From Leptospiraceae bacterium (GTDB lineage: Bacteria; Spirochaetota; Leptospiria; Leptospirales; Leptospiraceae), in NCBI GenBank assembly GCA_022402465.1, contig JAKRSH010000034.1, forward strand, positions 78,627 to 142,626: a stretch of 64,000 nucleotides of DNA, written 5' to 3'. The notes under the pieces are model-generated. The model did not search any database, had not been told where the DNA came from, and saw only the letters and a list, made by a program, of their open reading frames with translations. Positions 26,796 through 37,679 of this stretch are shown here, piece by piece. Positions within the stretch are counted from its first letter, which is position 1, and each line of letters begins with the position of its first letter. A program made the translations under genes and the position numbers.

Positions 26796-27716
26796 ATGAA
26801 AAAAATCTTAGCTTTTATTACTATACTAATTCTTACTGATTCCATTTTTTCCATAGAAGAAGGCTTTCATGTTCCTGAGCCAAATCTAGAAGTTTATGAG
26901 AAACTAAACCAAAAATTGCTTTATGGCGAACCTAAAGATGCCGCCTATGCAGCAGAAGAGCTGATGTTTTTTAATTCTAGACGTGCTGTTCGAAGCTTGG
27001 TTAAGGCATTGCGTGGTCCTGATAATTTTCCTGATAGCCCTCGTAATACGGCACTAGTTAAATTCTATTCTGCAAGAGCTCTTGGTTATTTAGGAAGTCC
27101 CTATGCGGCTAAACCTTTAATTGAAGAATACACTATGCAACAAGAAAAGATTACTGAATTTAAACATGAACCCAAAAAGTCCATGGCTCAAATTTCTACT
27201 GGTGAATCTTTAAGTAGTCCATTTTTCTTTGATAAAGATGATTATACAATCCCTCTCGCGACTGGCGAAATGCTAAGGGCATTAGGAAGATTAGAATACA
27301 CTCCTGAAGCAGAAGCAGTATTAAAGGATGCATTAAAGCACAAGAATTCCTACATACGTGCTTCAGCTGCTGATGGACTCCGCCTTCTTGAAAAAGTTGA
27401 GAATCTCGGACCCTTGAAGGAAGTTGTTGGTTCAGAGACTGATGATTATGCTAAAGCATCTGAACTAGGTGCAATTTGTACTTTAGAAAGAGGAGCAACT
27501 CCATCCTTTAAGGAACTAACGAATATGTTATCCAGTGATGATCCTGGAGCTAGGATGAAAGCATCACATTATCTTGGTGAGATAGATCTAAGATTAGCGG
27601 AAGTTCCTTTAACGAAAGCACTGGAAATAGAAGACGATCCTATTGTTTATTCACAAATGAAGCAAGACTTGAAGCGCATCATGGCTTTTAAACGTCCGGC
27701 TCATGTTGAGGAATAA
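26796..27716 (+). CDS. Exported HEAT-repeat protein
   Basis: A 306-residue protein with a signal peptide (residues 1-18, ending in IFSIEEGFH). The mature part is a helical solenoid with HEAT-like repeats, e.g. AAEELMFFNSRRAVRSLVKA, ARALGYLGSPYAAKPLIEEY, LRALGRLEYTPEAEAVLKDA, and further ones to residue 300. Such proteins are scaffolds for other proteins in the periplasm. There is a hydrophilic loop between the second and third repeats (residues 118-145). RBS GGGAGTAGCAG precedes the ATG. It lies between the PhaR-like gene and the convergent dnaE. Confidence 0.8.
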   Translation: MKKILAFITILILTDSIFSIEEGFHVPEPNLEVYEKLNQKLLYGEPKDAAYAAEELMFFNSRRAVRSLVKALRGPDNFPDSPRNTALVKFYSARALGYLGSPYAAKPLIEEYTMQQEKITEFKHEPKKSMAQISTGESLSSPFFFDKDDYTIPLATGEMLRALGRLEYTPEAEAVLKDALKHKNSYIRASAADGLRLLEKVENLGPLKEVVGSETDDYAKASELGAICTLERGATPSFKELTNMLSSDDPGARMKASHYLGEIDLRLAEVPLTKALEIEDDPIVYSQMKQDLKRIMAFKRPAHVEE

Positions 27717-27742
27717 AAGAATATATTTTTTTGCTAAGATTT

Positions 27743-30700
27743 TTATACCACAAATTCTCGTAATTCTTCACCAACTGTATAATAAACAGTTCTTGCCCCA
27801 AGGATTTCGAGAATCGTTTTTAGAATTTCAGGGCTTGGATCAACACTAAAATGTGGATGTGCCTTGATCACTCGCTTGGGACTTCCATCTCCCGAAAGAT
27901 GAAAGAAAACACTGGATGAGCCCTTGCTGCTTCCAAGGATATCATTCAATTTTTTAATTGTATCTAGTTGTGGATGGGTTCCAAGATCTATCTTGATATG
28001 AATCGCTTTCTCCATCTTTTCTTCCAACTTAGCGTCTGTTAGTTCTTCGACGCTATTTACAATAATCTGCCCCTTGGTTTCTGATTCTCCCACTTCCACT
28101 TTCTCAAGCATACCTTTTAAGAATAATGCCTTACCTTCAATAAGCAAATGCTTAGACTCTTGGTAGGATTTAGAAAAACAAACACAATCAATTTCACCTG
28201 TTTCATCTTCGATAACAAAATTAGCGAACTCATCACCCTTCTTGGTTAATTTTGTTTCCTTCTTAGTTATGATTCCAAGAATATCTACCTTGGTCTTGGA
28301 TTTGATATCTTCCAAATTCTCAATCTTGGTAAATTTCAATTGCTTTAATTGTGTCTTGTACTGATCCAAAGGATGCCCAGAAAAATAAAGACCAGTCATC
28401 TCTCTTTCTTTTCTAAGAATATGGTCGAATTCCCATTCTACTGATTCCTTAGGAAGATTAAGTTGCATAGCAGGAGCATGGGCACCAAAGAGAGAAAATT
28501 GACCTTCTTGTGCTAATTCTTGTTCCTTGGCTGCAAAAGATAGTATGGTATCTACAGATTCAAAAAGACATTTCCGAGTATATTGGAAGCTATCTAGAGC
28601 TCCGCTACATATTAAACTTTCGATAACTTTTTTATTGCAGAGGCGTATATCTAAATTCTTAATAAAGTCTTCTATGCTAGTAAACTTACTGTGCTTATTT
28701 CTTTTTTGTATGATTTCATTGCCTGCAAGATCTCCCACTCCTTTGATGGATGCTAGGCCAAAGCGAATTTTATGATCACCAGTGATACTAAAATTTACGT
28801 CTGATTCATTTACATCAGGACTTGAAATTGCAATTCCCATATCCTTGGCGTTGTTGATGTATTTTACAAGATCACTTGCTTTACCATTTGCTGTAGCTAG
28901 CAGTGCAGCCATATATTCTGTTGTATAATTGGCTTTAAGATAAGCTGTTTGGTAGGTAATCATCGCATAAGCAACAGAATGCGATTTGTTGAATCCATAT
29001 TCTGCAAATGTTTCCATTTGCTCAAAAAGTTCAGTAGCTATCTTGACAGATATTTTTCTTTCTTCTGCCCCTTTAATGAATTTTTCTTTGTAGTATGGGA
29101 TTTCTTTAATCTTTTTCTTCGCCATAACCTTACGTAGACCATCGGATTCACCCGCAGTGAAACCACCAATGATCCTAGAAATACTCATCACCTGCTCTTG
29201 GTAGACAATGACTCCATAGGTTTCTTCTAGTGCTGGGATTAGATCTGGGTGTTGGTAATGAACTGGTTTTTTCTTACTCTTTCTATCTAAGTATTCATCC
29301 AACATCCCAGCATTCATAGGACCTGGACGATATAAGGCAATCAAGGCAACAATCTCTTCGAAGCTTTGAACCTGTGCCTTGGCAACAAGATCAGTGATAC
29401 CAGAAGATTCTAACTGAAAAACTCCCTTTGTATTCGCTTTGCGAAGAAGGGAGTAGGTTGGCGCATCATCTAAAGGAAGTTGATCAATTTCAATTTGGAT
29501 ATTCTTGTGTTCTTTGATTAGGTTTAAACAATAATTAATGGTCGTTAGGTTTTTAAGGCCTAAAATATCCATCTTGATTAGTCCAACAAGCTCAAGCATG
29601 TTCTTATCATACTGGGTCACTATGGATCGTTTGGATTTGTCCTTTTCCGCAACAGTTGCAAGAGGGACTATATCTTCCAGAGGAGAAGGTGAAATTACAA
29701 CTCCCGCCGCATGCCTACCAGGTTGGCGAAAGTTTCCTTCCAGTTTATGGGCTATTTGGAATACTTTTTTATTTAAATCATTTCGATTGATAATTTTCTT
29801 AAGGTCTTCCGATTTGATAAGTGCACTATCAAGACTAATTCCTAACTCTTTGGGAAAAGCCTTGGTCATTTCATTGGACTCCGCGAAGGAAACATTGAAA
29901 ACACGAGCTACATCTTTTAAGGCAGCTTTGGCGGCAAGTGATCCAAAGGTAATAATCTGACCAACCTTATCTTCTCCATATTTTTGTCGGATGTAATTGA
30001 TTACTTCTTCTCTACGATCCATGCAAAAGTCGGTATCAATATCAGGCATTTCTTTACGGTCAGGATTTAGGAATCTTTCAAAGAGCAGAGAGTATTTTAA
30101 CGGATCGACATCAGTTATGCCAACTCCATAGGCAACAATAGACCCAGCTGCCGATCCTCTTCCTGGTCCAACTGGAATACCTGCCGATTTTGCATAATTG
30201 ATATAGTCTTGAACTATAAGAAAGTATCCTGCAAAATTCATGTTACGAATTGTACTCATCTCAAATTCATAACGTGATTGGATCTCTGGACTAATTTCCT
30301 TGTATCTCTTCTTTAATCCTTGTTCTGTGATCTTTTCTAGGTAAGACTGAGCATCAAAGCCTTCTGGAACTGGAAACTCGGGAAGTAGAGGAGTCCCAAA
30401 ACTTAAATTCAAATCACATTTGTCGCGAATCTCAAGTGTATGGAAAAATGCTTCTGGGTTATCAGGGAAAAGACGCATCATTTCTTGGGGATTTTTTACA
30501 TAGAATTCTGAATTAAAACCAAGTCGCATCTCATCATCGATTTTCTTCTGCATACCTATTCTAAGTAAAATGTTCTGTGCTTCCTGGTCATCTTTAGATA
30601 AGAAATGGGAATCATTGGTTAGAACTGTTTTAATACCTAGCTTCTTGGAAAATTCTAAAATTTTTCGTGCTACGATTGCCTGTTCAGGAATTCCATGGTT

Positions 30701-31234
30701 TTGGATTTCAAGATAGAAGTCTTCTTTCCCAAAGATTTCATTTAATTTGCCTGCAAGTTGGAAACTTTGTTCTTCTTTGCCTTCTAGAATCTTTTTATTT
30801 ACTTCCCCAGCAAGACAGGCAGTTAAGCAAATTAAACCTTCACTGTTATGTGAGAGTAGGTCGTAGTCAATTCTTGCCTTACGATAGAATCCTTCTGTAT
30901 AAGACCTGGAGGCAAGTTTGATAATGTTTTTGTAACCGGCTTCATTCTTGGCAAGGAGGATGAGATGGTAGGCTCCTCCATCTGCAATCTGATCGAGTTC
31001 CTCTTCTTTATTTCGAGAAGGGGTAACATAGAACTCACAGCCTAATATGGGTTTGATGCCTTCTTTTTTGGCTTGGTTGTAGAACTCAATTGCACCATAC
31101 ATATTGCCATGGTCAGTAATGGCAACGCTGGACATTCCAGACTCTTTCACCTTTTTCATGAGATCTGGGATACGAATGGCTCCATCCAGCATGGAATAGG
31201 TAGTATGTAGGTGTAAATGTGTGAAATCTTCCAT
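27743..31234 (-). CDS. dnaE: DNA polymerase III alpha subunit
   Basis: A 1163-residue replicative polymerase of the DnaE1 type. The PHP domain is at the N-terminus ([23 protein letters not shown]). The polymerase core carries [13 protein letters not shown] and the catalytic [15 protein letters not shown], then the finger motif [10 protein letters not shown] and the tandem helix-hairpin-helix region ([13 protein letters not shown]). An OB-fold domain follows at about residues 965-1050 ([20 protein letters not shown]). The length matches E. coli DnaE. It is flanked by gatB upstream on the same strand (77-base gap) and the convergent HEAT gene. Confidence 0.97.
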   Translation of the reverse strand: MEDFTHLHLHTTYSMLDGAIRIPDLMKKVKESGMSSVAITDHGNMYGAIEFYNQAKKEGIKPILGCEFYVTPSRNKEEELDQIADGGAYHLILLAKNEAGYKNIIKLASRSYTEGFYRKARIDYDLLSHNSEGLICLTACLAGEVNKKILEGKEEQSFQLAGKLNEIFGKEDFYLEIQNHGIPEQAIVARKILEFSKKLGIKTVLTNDSHFLSKDDQEAQNILLRIGMQKKIDDEMRLGFNSEFYVKNPQEMMRLFPDNPEAFFHTLEIRDKCDLNLSFGTPLLPEFPVPEGFDAQSYLEKITEQGLKKRYKEISPEIQSRYEFEMSTIRNMNFAGYFLIVQDYINYAKSAGIPVGPGRGSAAGSIVAYGVGITDVDPLKYSLLFERFLNPDRKEMPDIDTDFCMDRREEVINYIRQKYGEDKVGQIITFGSLAAKAALKDVARVFNVSFAESNEMTKAFPKELGISLDSALIKSEDLKKIINRNDLNKKVFQIAHKLEGNFRQPGRHAAGVVISPSPLEDIVPLATVAEKDKSKRSIVTQYDKNMLELVGLIKMDILGLKNLTTINYCLNLIKEHKNIQIEIDQLPLDDAPTYSLLRKANTKGVFQLESSGITDLVAKAQVQSFEEIVALIALYRPGPMNAGMLDEYLDRKSKKKPVHYQHPDLIPALEETYGVIVYQEQVMSISRIIGGFTAGESDGLRKVMAKKKIKEIPYYKEKFIKGAEERKISVKIATELFEQMETFAEYGFNKSHSVAYAMITYQTAYLKANYTTEYMAALLATANGKASDLVKYINNAKDMGIAISSPDVNESDVNFSITGDHKIRFGLASIKGVGDLAGNEIIQKRNKHSKFTSIEDFIKNLDIRLCNKKVIESLICSGALDSFQYTRKCLFESVDTILSFAAKEQELAQEGQFSLFGAHAPAMQLNLPKESVEWEFDHILRKEREMTGLYFSGHPLDQYKTQLKQLKFTKIENLEDIKSKTKVDILGIITKKETKLTKKGDEFANFVIEDETGEIDCVCFSKSYQESKHLLIEGKALFLKGMLEKVEVGESETKGQIIVNSVEELTDAKLEEKMEKAIHIKIDLGTHPQLDTIKKLNDILGSSKGSSSVFFHLSGDGSPKRVIKAHPHFSVDPSPEILKTILEILGARTVYYTVGEELREFVV

Positions 31235-31311
31235 AGATAAAAAGGCTATGGAGACATAGTTCTAAAAAAAACCAGAAAGGTCAACTCATGCCTCGCAGGA
31301 TCTTCCAAGAA

Positions 31312-32769
31312 TTAAGTATTTTTTTGAGGTGCTGGTCCCAATTTTTGAAGCAACAGATCGTTGACTGTTTTGGGGTCAGCTTTACCCTTGGTCTCTTTCA
31401 TAACCGCACCAACCAAGGCACCTAAGGCTCTATCCTTGCCCGCCTTATACGAATTAACTGATTCTTGGTTGGATTCGAGAACCTGGTCAACAATTCGTTC
31501 GATTTCTTTGTCATCACGAACCACTTTTAGTCCTTTAGCTTCTACTATCTCTTCTGGACTATTTGTACTCGTAAGCATTTCTTCAAACACAGTTTTCGCA
31601 ATTTTTCCTGAGATTTCGCCTTGGTTAATAAGAGCTATTAGCTTACCAATTCTTTCAGGACCCACAGAAAATTTATCGATTGAGATGCTTTCCTTGTTTA
31701 CAATACCAAGTACTTCGTCCTTGACCCAGTTAGATGTTTTCTTGGGATCTTTGGAAATTTGCAAGGCTGACTCATAGTATTCCGAAATCTCTCTTTCGGA
31801 AGTTAAAACTTCAGCATCGTATTCTGGCAATTGAAGTTCTTCCATAAAGCGAAGCTTTTTCTTGGAAGGAAGTTCTGGTAGAGAAGATCGTATAGCTTCA
31901 ATTTTTTCCTGAGGTATTTCGAATGCTGGAAGATCTGGTTCTGGGAAATAGCGATAGTCATGGCTCATTTCCTTGGATCTCATAGGAACTGTCTTGAGTA
32001 AGCTTGCATCCCAAAGTTTGGTCATTTGCTTAAAAGATTCACCACGGGAGTAAACATCTTTCTGCCACTCCACCTCGTAATCTATCGCTTGTCGAACTGC
32101 CTTAAATGAGTTTAAATTTTTAATTTCAATTCGTGTACGAAATTCTTTGTCGCCCCTTGGACGTATGGAAACGTTCGCATCACAGCGCAGAGAACCTTCT
32201 TCCATATTGCAATCGGAAACTCTCACATAACGAAGGATAGATTTTAAATTATTCAAATATACGTAAGCTTCTTCAGAGGATCTCATCTCAGGTTCTGAGA
32301 CGATTTCTATAAGAGGGGTCCCAGCTCTGTTTAAATCGACATAGGATTTATTGATGGAAGAATCATGGGAGTGGATTAATTTACCAGCATCCTCTTCCAT
32401 ATGAATTCGAGTCAGGTTTACAAATTTTTCTGAACCATCCTTCAAGGCTATCTTAACACCGCCTCCCGTTGCGTACGGTTTGTCATATTGGGAAATCTGA
32501 TAACCCTTGGGTAAATCTGGATAGAAATAATTCTTACGATCGAATTTAGTAAAATTCGCAATCTTGCATTCTAATGCAAGTCCCGCTGTAATCGCCTTAT
32601 CAAGTACATCTTCATTGAGAACTGGTAGTGCTCCTGGTAATGCCGCACAAACCGTTGCAACATGAGTATTGGGACTGCCGCCAAATGAAGCTGCAGCTGG
32701 GGAAAAAATTTTTGATTTTGTGTCCAACTGGACATGGACTTCTAATCCAATAATAACTTCGTAATCCAA
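31312..32769 (-). CDS. gatB: Aspartyl/glutamyl-tRNA amidotransferase subunit B
   Basis: The TTG at 32769 is chosen: it follows AAGAGGAACCC and begins [15 protein letters not shown], where GatB proteins normally start; a longer frame to 32820 adds 17 unusual residues without an RBS. The result is 485 residues. Family blocks are present: [63 protein letters not shown], and the C-terminal GatB/YqeY helical domain. It transamidates mischarged Glu-tRNA-Gln and Asp-tRNA-Asn with GatA and GatC, which are not in the window. Confidence 0.96.
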   Translation of the reverse strand: MDYEVIIGLEVHVQLDTKSKIFSPAAASFGGSPNTHVATVCAALPGALPVLNEDVLDKAITAGLALECKIANFTKFDRKNYFYPDLPKGYQISQYDKPYATGGGVKIALKDGSEKFVNLTRIHMEEDAGKLIHSHDSSINKSYVDLNRAGTPLIEIVSEPEMRSSEEAYVYLNNLKSILRYVRVSDCNMEEGSLRCDANVSIRPRGDKEFRTRIEIKNLNSFKAVRQAIDYEVEWQKDVYSRGESFKQMTKLWDASLLKTVPMRSKEMSHDYRYFPEPDLPAFEIPQEKIEAIRSSLPELPSKKKLRFMEELQLPEYDAEVLTSEREISEYYESALQISKDPKKTSNWVKDEVLGIVNKESISIDKFSVGPERIGKLIALINQGEISGKIAKTVFEEMLTSTNSPEEIVEAKGLKVVRDDKEIERIVDQVLESNQESVNSYKAGKDRALGALVGAVMKETKGKADPKTVNDLLLQKLGPAPQKNT

Positions 32770-32869
32770 GGGTTCCTCTTTTTTCGATTGCCTGAGTCCA
32801 CTTTTGCAAAGGAAAGACAATCGAAAAGTAAAAAAGAAGTAAAACTTCTCTTTAGGTCATAAACTTAAG

Positions 32870-33085
32870 CTAGTCTTTTTTCTTGGAAATGGAATTTGCA
32901 ATTGCTATCCAAATCTGAGGTAGATAAGAACCTACCAAAATCATTCCTAGACCGAAGAGGGTTTCCTTAGTATGAAGGGATCTCTCTTGGTTGAATTTGA
33001 ACAATCCAACATTGATGATAGATACATACCATCCAGAAACCATTAAGACAAATCCTATCAATTGAGGTAGAGCATATTTAAACAT
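32870..33085 (-). CDS. Small two-helix membrane protein, unknown
   Basis: A 71-residue protein with two hydrophobic segments (LIGFVLMVSGWYVSIINVGL and LFGLGMILVGSYLPQIWIAI) joined by a charged loop with NQERSLHTKET, and a lysine-rich tail. I do not recognise a family. It starts 11 bases after the aldehyde dehydrogenase stop codon, with TAGGAA just after that stop as a possible RBS, so it is probably translated from the same message. Confidence 0.6.
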   Translation of the reverse strand: MFKYALPQLIGFVLMVSGWYVSIINVGLFKFNQERSLHTKETLFGLGMILVGSYLPQIWIAIANSISKKKD

Positions 33086-33096
33086 AATTGTGATTC

Positions 33097-34626
33097 CTAT
33101 AAGAAAAATTTAGTAGTTAGATTTACCATTCTTCTCACAAAATTCGTGTAAGGTGGATACATCATTTTGATTGAACTAATGGGAGCTTGCTTGAGAATCG
33201 ATCTTTCGTGAGAAAATTGTTTGAAGCCAAAAATTCCATGGTAGCTCCCCATTCCCGAATGGTTTACTCCTCCGAAAGGAAGATTAGGATTCACCAAGTG
33301 AATGATGACATCATTGATAACAGCACCACCCGAAGAAGTTGACTTTAGTAAGGTTTTGATTTTGTCCTTCGCCTTGGAAAATATATACATAGCAAGTGGT
33401 TTTGGTTTGCTATTGATGAAATCAATCACTTCAGATTGGTCCTTGTAAGTGATAATTGGGAGTACAGGCCCAAAAATCTCGTCATGCATAATTCTAGAAT
33501 GTTCAGGAAGCCCTGATACTATAGTGGGAGAAATGAAGTTATCGGATGAATTAAAATCCCCACCCATTTCAATTTTTGCACCCATTTTAACTGCTTCATT
33601 TACATAACTAGTAACTCTCTCATAGTTTCTTGCATTTATCATTCTGCAAAAATCTTGGGAATTGGATTTGTTTTCGGAGTTGGAACCAAAGAATTTATTG
33701 ACAGATAATTTTGCTGCACTTACAAATTCTTCTTTCTTGGACTCTGGCACAAATAGATAATCAGGTGCAACACAAGTCTGACCAGCATTCAAAAACTTAC
33801 CCCAAACAATAGACTCAGCCGCATGCTTGATATTTGCTTCCTCAGTAAGGATTGCAGGAGATTTGCCACCTAACTCAAGAGTAACTGAAGTTAAATTCTT
33901 TGCAGCTTTTTCCATAATGATTTTGCCAACATGAGTCGAGCCAGTAAAGAATATATGATCGAAAGGAAGATCGTTTAAAAGTCCGGACACTTTGTAGTCT
34001 CCCTCGAAGACAGCAACTTCATCCTCTGAAAAAATTTCTGCTAAGATTTCTTTAGTAAGTTTAGATGTTGCCGGTGTAAATTCAGATGGCTTTAAAATTA
34101 CTGTATTCCCAGCAGCAACCGCAGCAAGAATTGGAGCAAATGCTAGATGAAAAGGATAGTTCCATGGAGAAATAATTAGCACACGACCTTTTGGCTCGTA
34201 ATGAATTTCAGATTTTGCACCAAACATTGTTATAGGTGAAGCAACTCTCTGTGGTTTCATCCAATATTTGAGATGTCGGATTGCATCTTTGGCCTCACCA
34301 ATAGTTGGTAAGATTTCTGAAATATCAGTTTCTGCTTCCGATTTGTTAAAATCTTTTCTAAGTGCTTCTTGGATTTTGGTTTTATTTTTAAGTATAGATT
34401 CTTGTATTTTCTTGAGCTTTTCTATTCGCTCAGCTGCAGTAGAATGTCTTAATTTTAAGGCAGTTTCTCTTTGAGCATGAAAGATTTTGTGAATTGCTTT
34501 AATGCTTTTTTCATCTAGTGGTGTTTCTTTAGATTTTCCCATGCTTGACTTAACACTGATGCCTGTCTTGGATCTAATCTTAGTTCCTGAGTTGGATGAT
34601 GGTTTACGAGCTGCCTGAGTTGCCAT
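33097..34626 (-). CDS. Aldehyde dehydrogenase (class 3-like)
   Basis: A 509-residue protein with an N-terminal extension of about 40 basic residues ([15 protein letters not shown]). The ALDH core has [51 protein letters not shown] (general base Glu) and [12 protein letters not shown] with the nucleophilic Cys. The C-terminal hydrophobic segment resembles the membrane anchor of fatty-aldehyde dehydrogenases ([14 protein letters not shown]). It probably oxidises long-chain or other lipid-derived aldehydes with NAD(P). The basic N-terminus is unusual and may be a false start; an ATG at the [10 protein letters not shown] position (residue 29) is an alternative. Confidence 0.92.
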   Translation of the reverse strand: MATQAARKPSSNSGTKIRSKTGISVKSSMGKSKETPLDEKSIKAIHKIFHAQRETALKLRHSTAAERIEKLKKIQESILKNKTKIQEALRKDFNKSEAETDISEILPTIGEAKDAIRHLKYWMKPQRVASPITMFGAKSEIHYEPKGRVLIISPWNYPFHLAFAPILAAVAAGNTVILKPSEFTPATSKLTKEILAEIFSEDEVAVFEGDYKVSGLLNDLPFDHIFFTGSTHVGKIIMEKAAKNLTSVTLELGGKSPAILTEEANIKHAAESIVWGKFLNAGQTCVAPDYLFVPESKKEEFVSAAKLSVNKFFGSNSENKSNSQDFCRMINARNYERVTSYVNEAVKMGAKIEMGGDFNSSDNFISPTIVSGLPEHSRIMHDEIFGPVLPIITYKDQSEVIDFINSKPKPLAMYIFSKAKDKIKTLLKSTSSGGAVINDVIIHLVNPNLPFGGVNHSGMGSYHGIFGFKQFSHERSILKQAPISSIKMMYPPYTNFVRRMVNLTTKFFL

Positions 34627-34742
34627 AAATTTAAGAATCTCCCTTTCTTAAAGTAAAGCAAGCTTTCCTAGTCTTAGCAAGCGATTTTTTGAAAAATTCT
34701 ACCCAAACCAAGACCAAATTTCAAAGTGGAAGAACTACATTC

Positions 34743-34814
34743 GCCTCGGTAGTTCAACGGATAGAACATCGGTCTTCGGAACCGATAGTGGGGGTTCGAT
34801 TCCCTCCCGAGGTA
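34743..34814 (+). tRNA. tRNA-Arg (anticodon TCG)
   Basis: Cloverleaf: acceptor GCCTCGG against CCGAGGT with a terminal G-T pair, D arm TAGTTCAACGGATAGAAC, anticodon arm TCGGTCTTCGGAACCGA, T loop TTCGATT. CCA is not encoded. A 10-base inverted repeat (AAACCAAGAC at 34704-34713 and GTCTTGGTTT at 34826-34835) brackets the gene. Confidence 0.93.
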
Positions 34815-34869
34815 AAATTCGCAATGTCTTGGTTTGCAGGCTTGGAATTTTTTATTTTTGATGAACTGA

Positions 34870-35478
34870 AATAGCTTCCGTTCTGGTTTAAATTTATCAA
34901 TATTTTTAGCTGGATCTGCAGCACTTCTGGTTGGGGTTGGATTAGGTTTACAAAATCTTTTTAATGATTATATCTCAAGAATGATTAATCTGTTTGATTC
35001 AACGATCAAAGTTGGTGATGTAATAGACATTAACAAATTTGTTTGTGAAGTGAAAGAAATAAATCTAAGAACATCCCTAGTTCTTACTAGAGATGATAAA
35101 TGTATTGTTCTTCCAAATTCGCATTTAACTGCAAATCAAATTATCAATTGGACACATAACACAATTGCTTCTCGATTTGATGTTAAAACAGGAGTTGCCT
35201 ATAGCTCAGATCTACCTTTAGTAAAAAAGATATTAATCGAATCAATAGGGAATGATACCAGAATATTAAAATATCCAAGTCCTTTTGTTAGATTACTGAA
35301 TCATGGTAAATCTACTATAGGATTCGGACTATACTTTTGGACAAATGACGTTTTTAGAGTGGAAAATATTAAAAGTAATCTTAGAGAAAGAATTACATTT
35401 ATCTTTCGTGAGAATCAAGTTGAAATTCCTTTCCCACAAAGACTTGTTTATAGTAAAAATCTGGATGAAAAGAAATAA
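34870..35478 (+). pseudogene. Mechanosensitive channel (MscS family), 5'-truncated
   Basis: The frame is open from a TGA at 34867-34869 and reads RSGLNLSIFLAGSAALLVGV, then GLGLQNLFNDY, DSTIKVGDVIDI, VLPNSHLTANQIINWTHN and a C-terminal alpha/beta domain. This is the pore-lining TM3 and the cytoplasmic beta/alpha-beta domains of MscS, with the preceding transmembrane helices missing. An ATG at 34981 could still allow translation of the soluble part, but no RBS is seen. The break falls 55 bases after tRNA-Arg, suggesting a past recombination or integration at that tRNA. The rest of the coding frame is undamaged, so the loss may be recent. Confidence 0.85.
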
Positions 35479-35580
35479 TCATATCATTGTGTTAGTCTTT
35501 TTATATTTAATAAGGATGAATCTCCTGCGAGAAATGGATTTTGAATTTTTTAACAATATTTTGAATAATGAAGGATAACT

Positions 35581-36015
35581 ATGAAAGAAATGGAACAAAG
35601 CAATACTAAAATCAATAAAGGAATTCCTAATGGGCTAGTTTGGGGAACGCTACTATTCGGATGTTATCTATATTTGTTCTTCTTCATAGGGATTTATTTT
35701 TTTTGGTCAAATAAAGATATAAAATCATTTATGGATTTCTTTTTTTTAGTTCTCGGTTCTGCGGGATATCTTTCTGTTTCTGGAATCTTATTTTTTGTAG
35801 TTCTTTATTATTCTATTATATTTATCTGGAAAGACCCTAATTTTAAACAAAGTATCAAGAATAATTGGCCAGTGATTCTTGCTTTTTTTTATCCACTGAT
35901 TCCGAATCTGCCAGGGCCTATAGATGAAGGAATTCTTTCTATTGTAATGTTTATTATCCGTGTGATTTTGTTTTTTAAAACTGGAAAGACTATCAAAGAC
36001 ACCAACAAGAATTAA
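35581..36015 (+). CDS. Small membrane protein, unknown
   Basis: A 144-residue protein with about three or four hydrophobic segments (residues 17-40, 50-78, 93-107, 115-130). It ends in a lysine-rich tail (FKTGKTIKDTNKN). The ATG follows GAAGGATAACT. I do not recognise the family. It follows the MscS remnant by 102 bases and is otherwise isolated. Confidence 0.6.
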   Translation: MKEMEQSNTKINKGIPNGLVWGTLLFGCYLYLFFFIGIYFFWSNKDIKSFMDFFFLVLGSAGYLSVSGILFFVVLYYSIIFIWKDPNFKQSIKNNWPVILAFFYPLIPNLPGPIDEGILSIVMFIIRVILFFKTGKTIKDTNKN

Positions 36016-36077
36016 AAAACAATCTATACTTTAATTTAGATATCCTATATTTTAAATAAACTTATCTAGGTTCTCAA

Positions 36078-36416
36078 TTAAATCCTGCTTTCACCAATTA
36101 AAATCAATTTCATGTTTCCTTTGCACTTATAAGTTAAGAAAATAAGATACGGAGCAAAAAACATAATTCCTGCTACAGAAGCAATTCCAGCAAGAGCCAA
36201 GGCTTGAATTGTAAAATGTTCTCTCCAGGCAAGCCATAGTGCTGAAAGAATTAAATAGCAAGTAAAATCTAAGTTAAATTGACCAGACCAAGTAAGGGAA
36301 GCTATCTCTCCAAAAAAAATTGGAATCAAAGACCAACCATGGTTGTATCCAACAATAAAAGTAACAGAAAGAATGGCAATAGTCATAAGGACTAAGATCG
36401 CTCGAAATAGGTTCAT
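36078..36416 (-). CDS. Small membrane protein, unknown
   Basis: A 112-residue protein with three hydrophobic segments: residues 6-24, 50-68 and 74-97. The pattern around LTWSGQFNLDFTCYLILSAL and AWREHF faintly recalls short DUF2834-like membrane proteins, but I am not sure of the link. The minus-strand start has TAGGAGATAAAC upstream, a good RBS. It is convergent with the gene at 35581-36015. Confidence 0.6.
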   Translation of the reverse strand: MNLFRAILVLMTIAILSVTFIVGYNHGWSLIPIFFGEIASLTWSGQFNLDFTCYLILSALWLAWREHFTIQALALAGIASVAGIMFFAPYLIFLTYKCKGNMKLILIGESRI

Positions 36417-36526
36417 GTTTATCTCCTAAAGATATTATTTATAAACTTTTAATATTATAGAGTTTCTGAAAGTAAATGCAATAACCTCCAAGGTAATATC
36501 TAAATTTTTTTGTGATTTATTTTCAA

Positions 36527-37324
36527 TCATTCATAAAAAAGTTTCTTAGTAGCTTCATCAGATGGATAAAATAGTTCCACTCTTAACTCCTGAACTGTTA
36601 AATCCAAGGCTGTTCCGAGTGTAGTGATCATGGTAAAAAAATTTGCAATTGTATTCTCTTTTTTAAAACTAAGATTAATATATGGTAGACTTGCATCCAT
36701 TTGAAGTGAAAAGGAAGTTGTCTTGTTCTTTACTTGAGTTATTTCATTGTAAAGCTTTACTAAATCATTATTCTGAGTTTCAATAATTTCATTCATTAGT
36801 CTACTTAGTAAAAATTGTTCTATAAAATTCCAATTCTGGGTGTAATTTCTCAAACCGTCCTTGGCAAATAAAATTTTAAAACTATTATTGTACTTATTTC
36901 TATTATTTGGTCCCAAGAACTTCTCTATCATTTTTTCAAATCCATTGTTCTTTAAAAGAATATTGTATTTCTGATCGACTACTATACCTGGAAATGGCTC
37001 ATGCTTGGTTAAAATGCTTTGTATTGCTTGGTGAACTGTGGCTAGCTTAGAAGAACTGAGAGGTTCTTCTGAGAATTCTGCCGAAAAACCTGCTGCTCTT
37101 AGAAATGCATTTCGGTGTCTAAGGGATAATTTTAATGTATTGGAAATCCGAACTATCAAATCTCGACTTGGTTTCGATTTTCCTGTTTCTATAAAACTCA
37201 AATGCTTGGAGGATATTCCAACATTTAAAGCGAGATCCATTTGGCTGATTCTATTCAGCTTGCGCCAAAATTGTATTAAATTGCCTATGTCTTGGTTTTT
37301 CTTAAGGGATATCAGAGGAATCAA
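36527..37324 (-). CDS. XRE-family regulator with MmyB-like ligand-binding domain
   Basis: A 265-residue protein. Residues about 15-70 are an XRE helix-turn-helix (LIQFWRKLNRISQMDLALNV, then GISSKHLSFIETGKSKPSRD). The C-terminal region (PFPGIVVDQKYNILLKNNGF and the 'LRVELFYPSDEATKKL' end) matches the MmyB-like domain that binds a hydrophobic ligand such as a fatty acid. The family often controls an adjacent dehydrogenase or lipid-metabolism gene; here no such neighbour is adjacent. The start lies in a 355-base gap shared with the divergent histidine kinase gene. Confidence 0.88.
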   Translation of the reverse strand: MIPLISLKKNQDIGNLIQFWRKLNRISQMDLALNVGISSKHLSFIETGKSKPSRDLIVRISNTLKLSLRHRNAFLRAAGFSAEFSEEPLSSSKLATVHQAIQSILTKHEPFPGIVVDQKYNILLKNNGFEKMIEKFLGPNNRNKYNNSFKILFAKDGLRNYTQNWNFIEQFLLSRLMNEIIETQNNDLVKLYNEITQVKNKTTSFSLQMDASLPYINLSFKKENTIANFFTMITTLGTALDLTVQELRVELFYPSDEATKKLFYE

Positions 37325-37679
37325 TCAATACCTATCCGTGAATTCGTTTTCCTTATAAGAATCCTAATTTCAATGTACCAATCAAGAAAAATTTATTTGT
37401 CTTATCAAAGGTGCAAATTGTAAACTTAAAATAGAACTACTCTACTGAGATTCAATTATATTAAAGTAGCTAACAAATCAATTCTTCTATAGTATATGAA
37501 TTTTGAATATTTTAAAATAACTTACAAAAAGTAGATAAATTATTTATAAAACATCTTAAATATTTGATTTTTTAATACGTTTTAAAGGAATAAATCTTTT
37601 TTTTAATTGATTATTTAGAAATTTAAATAGAAAATGCTATTCTATTAGTTTTGTGCTATGCAATGAAACTAGAATATTC
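37325..37679. other. Divergent intergenic region
   Basis: About 355 bases of very AT-rich DNA between the divergent XRE regulator and the hybrid kinase genes. No open reading frame of note, RNA gene or clear operator palindrome was seen. It should contain both promoters; several TTTAAAA-like stretches occur, but none stands out as a -10/-35 pair. Confidence 0.5.

Noticed and set aside
28527..29960. Several plus-strand frames inside dnaE
   Set aside because: Shadow frames of the well-supported minus-strand dnaE; no family match of their own.
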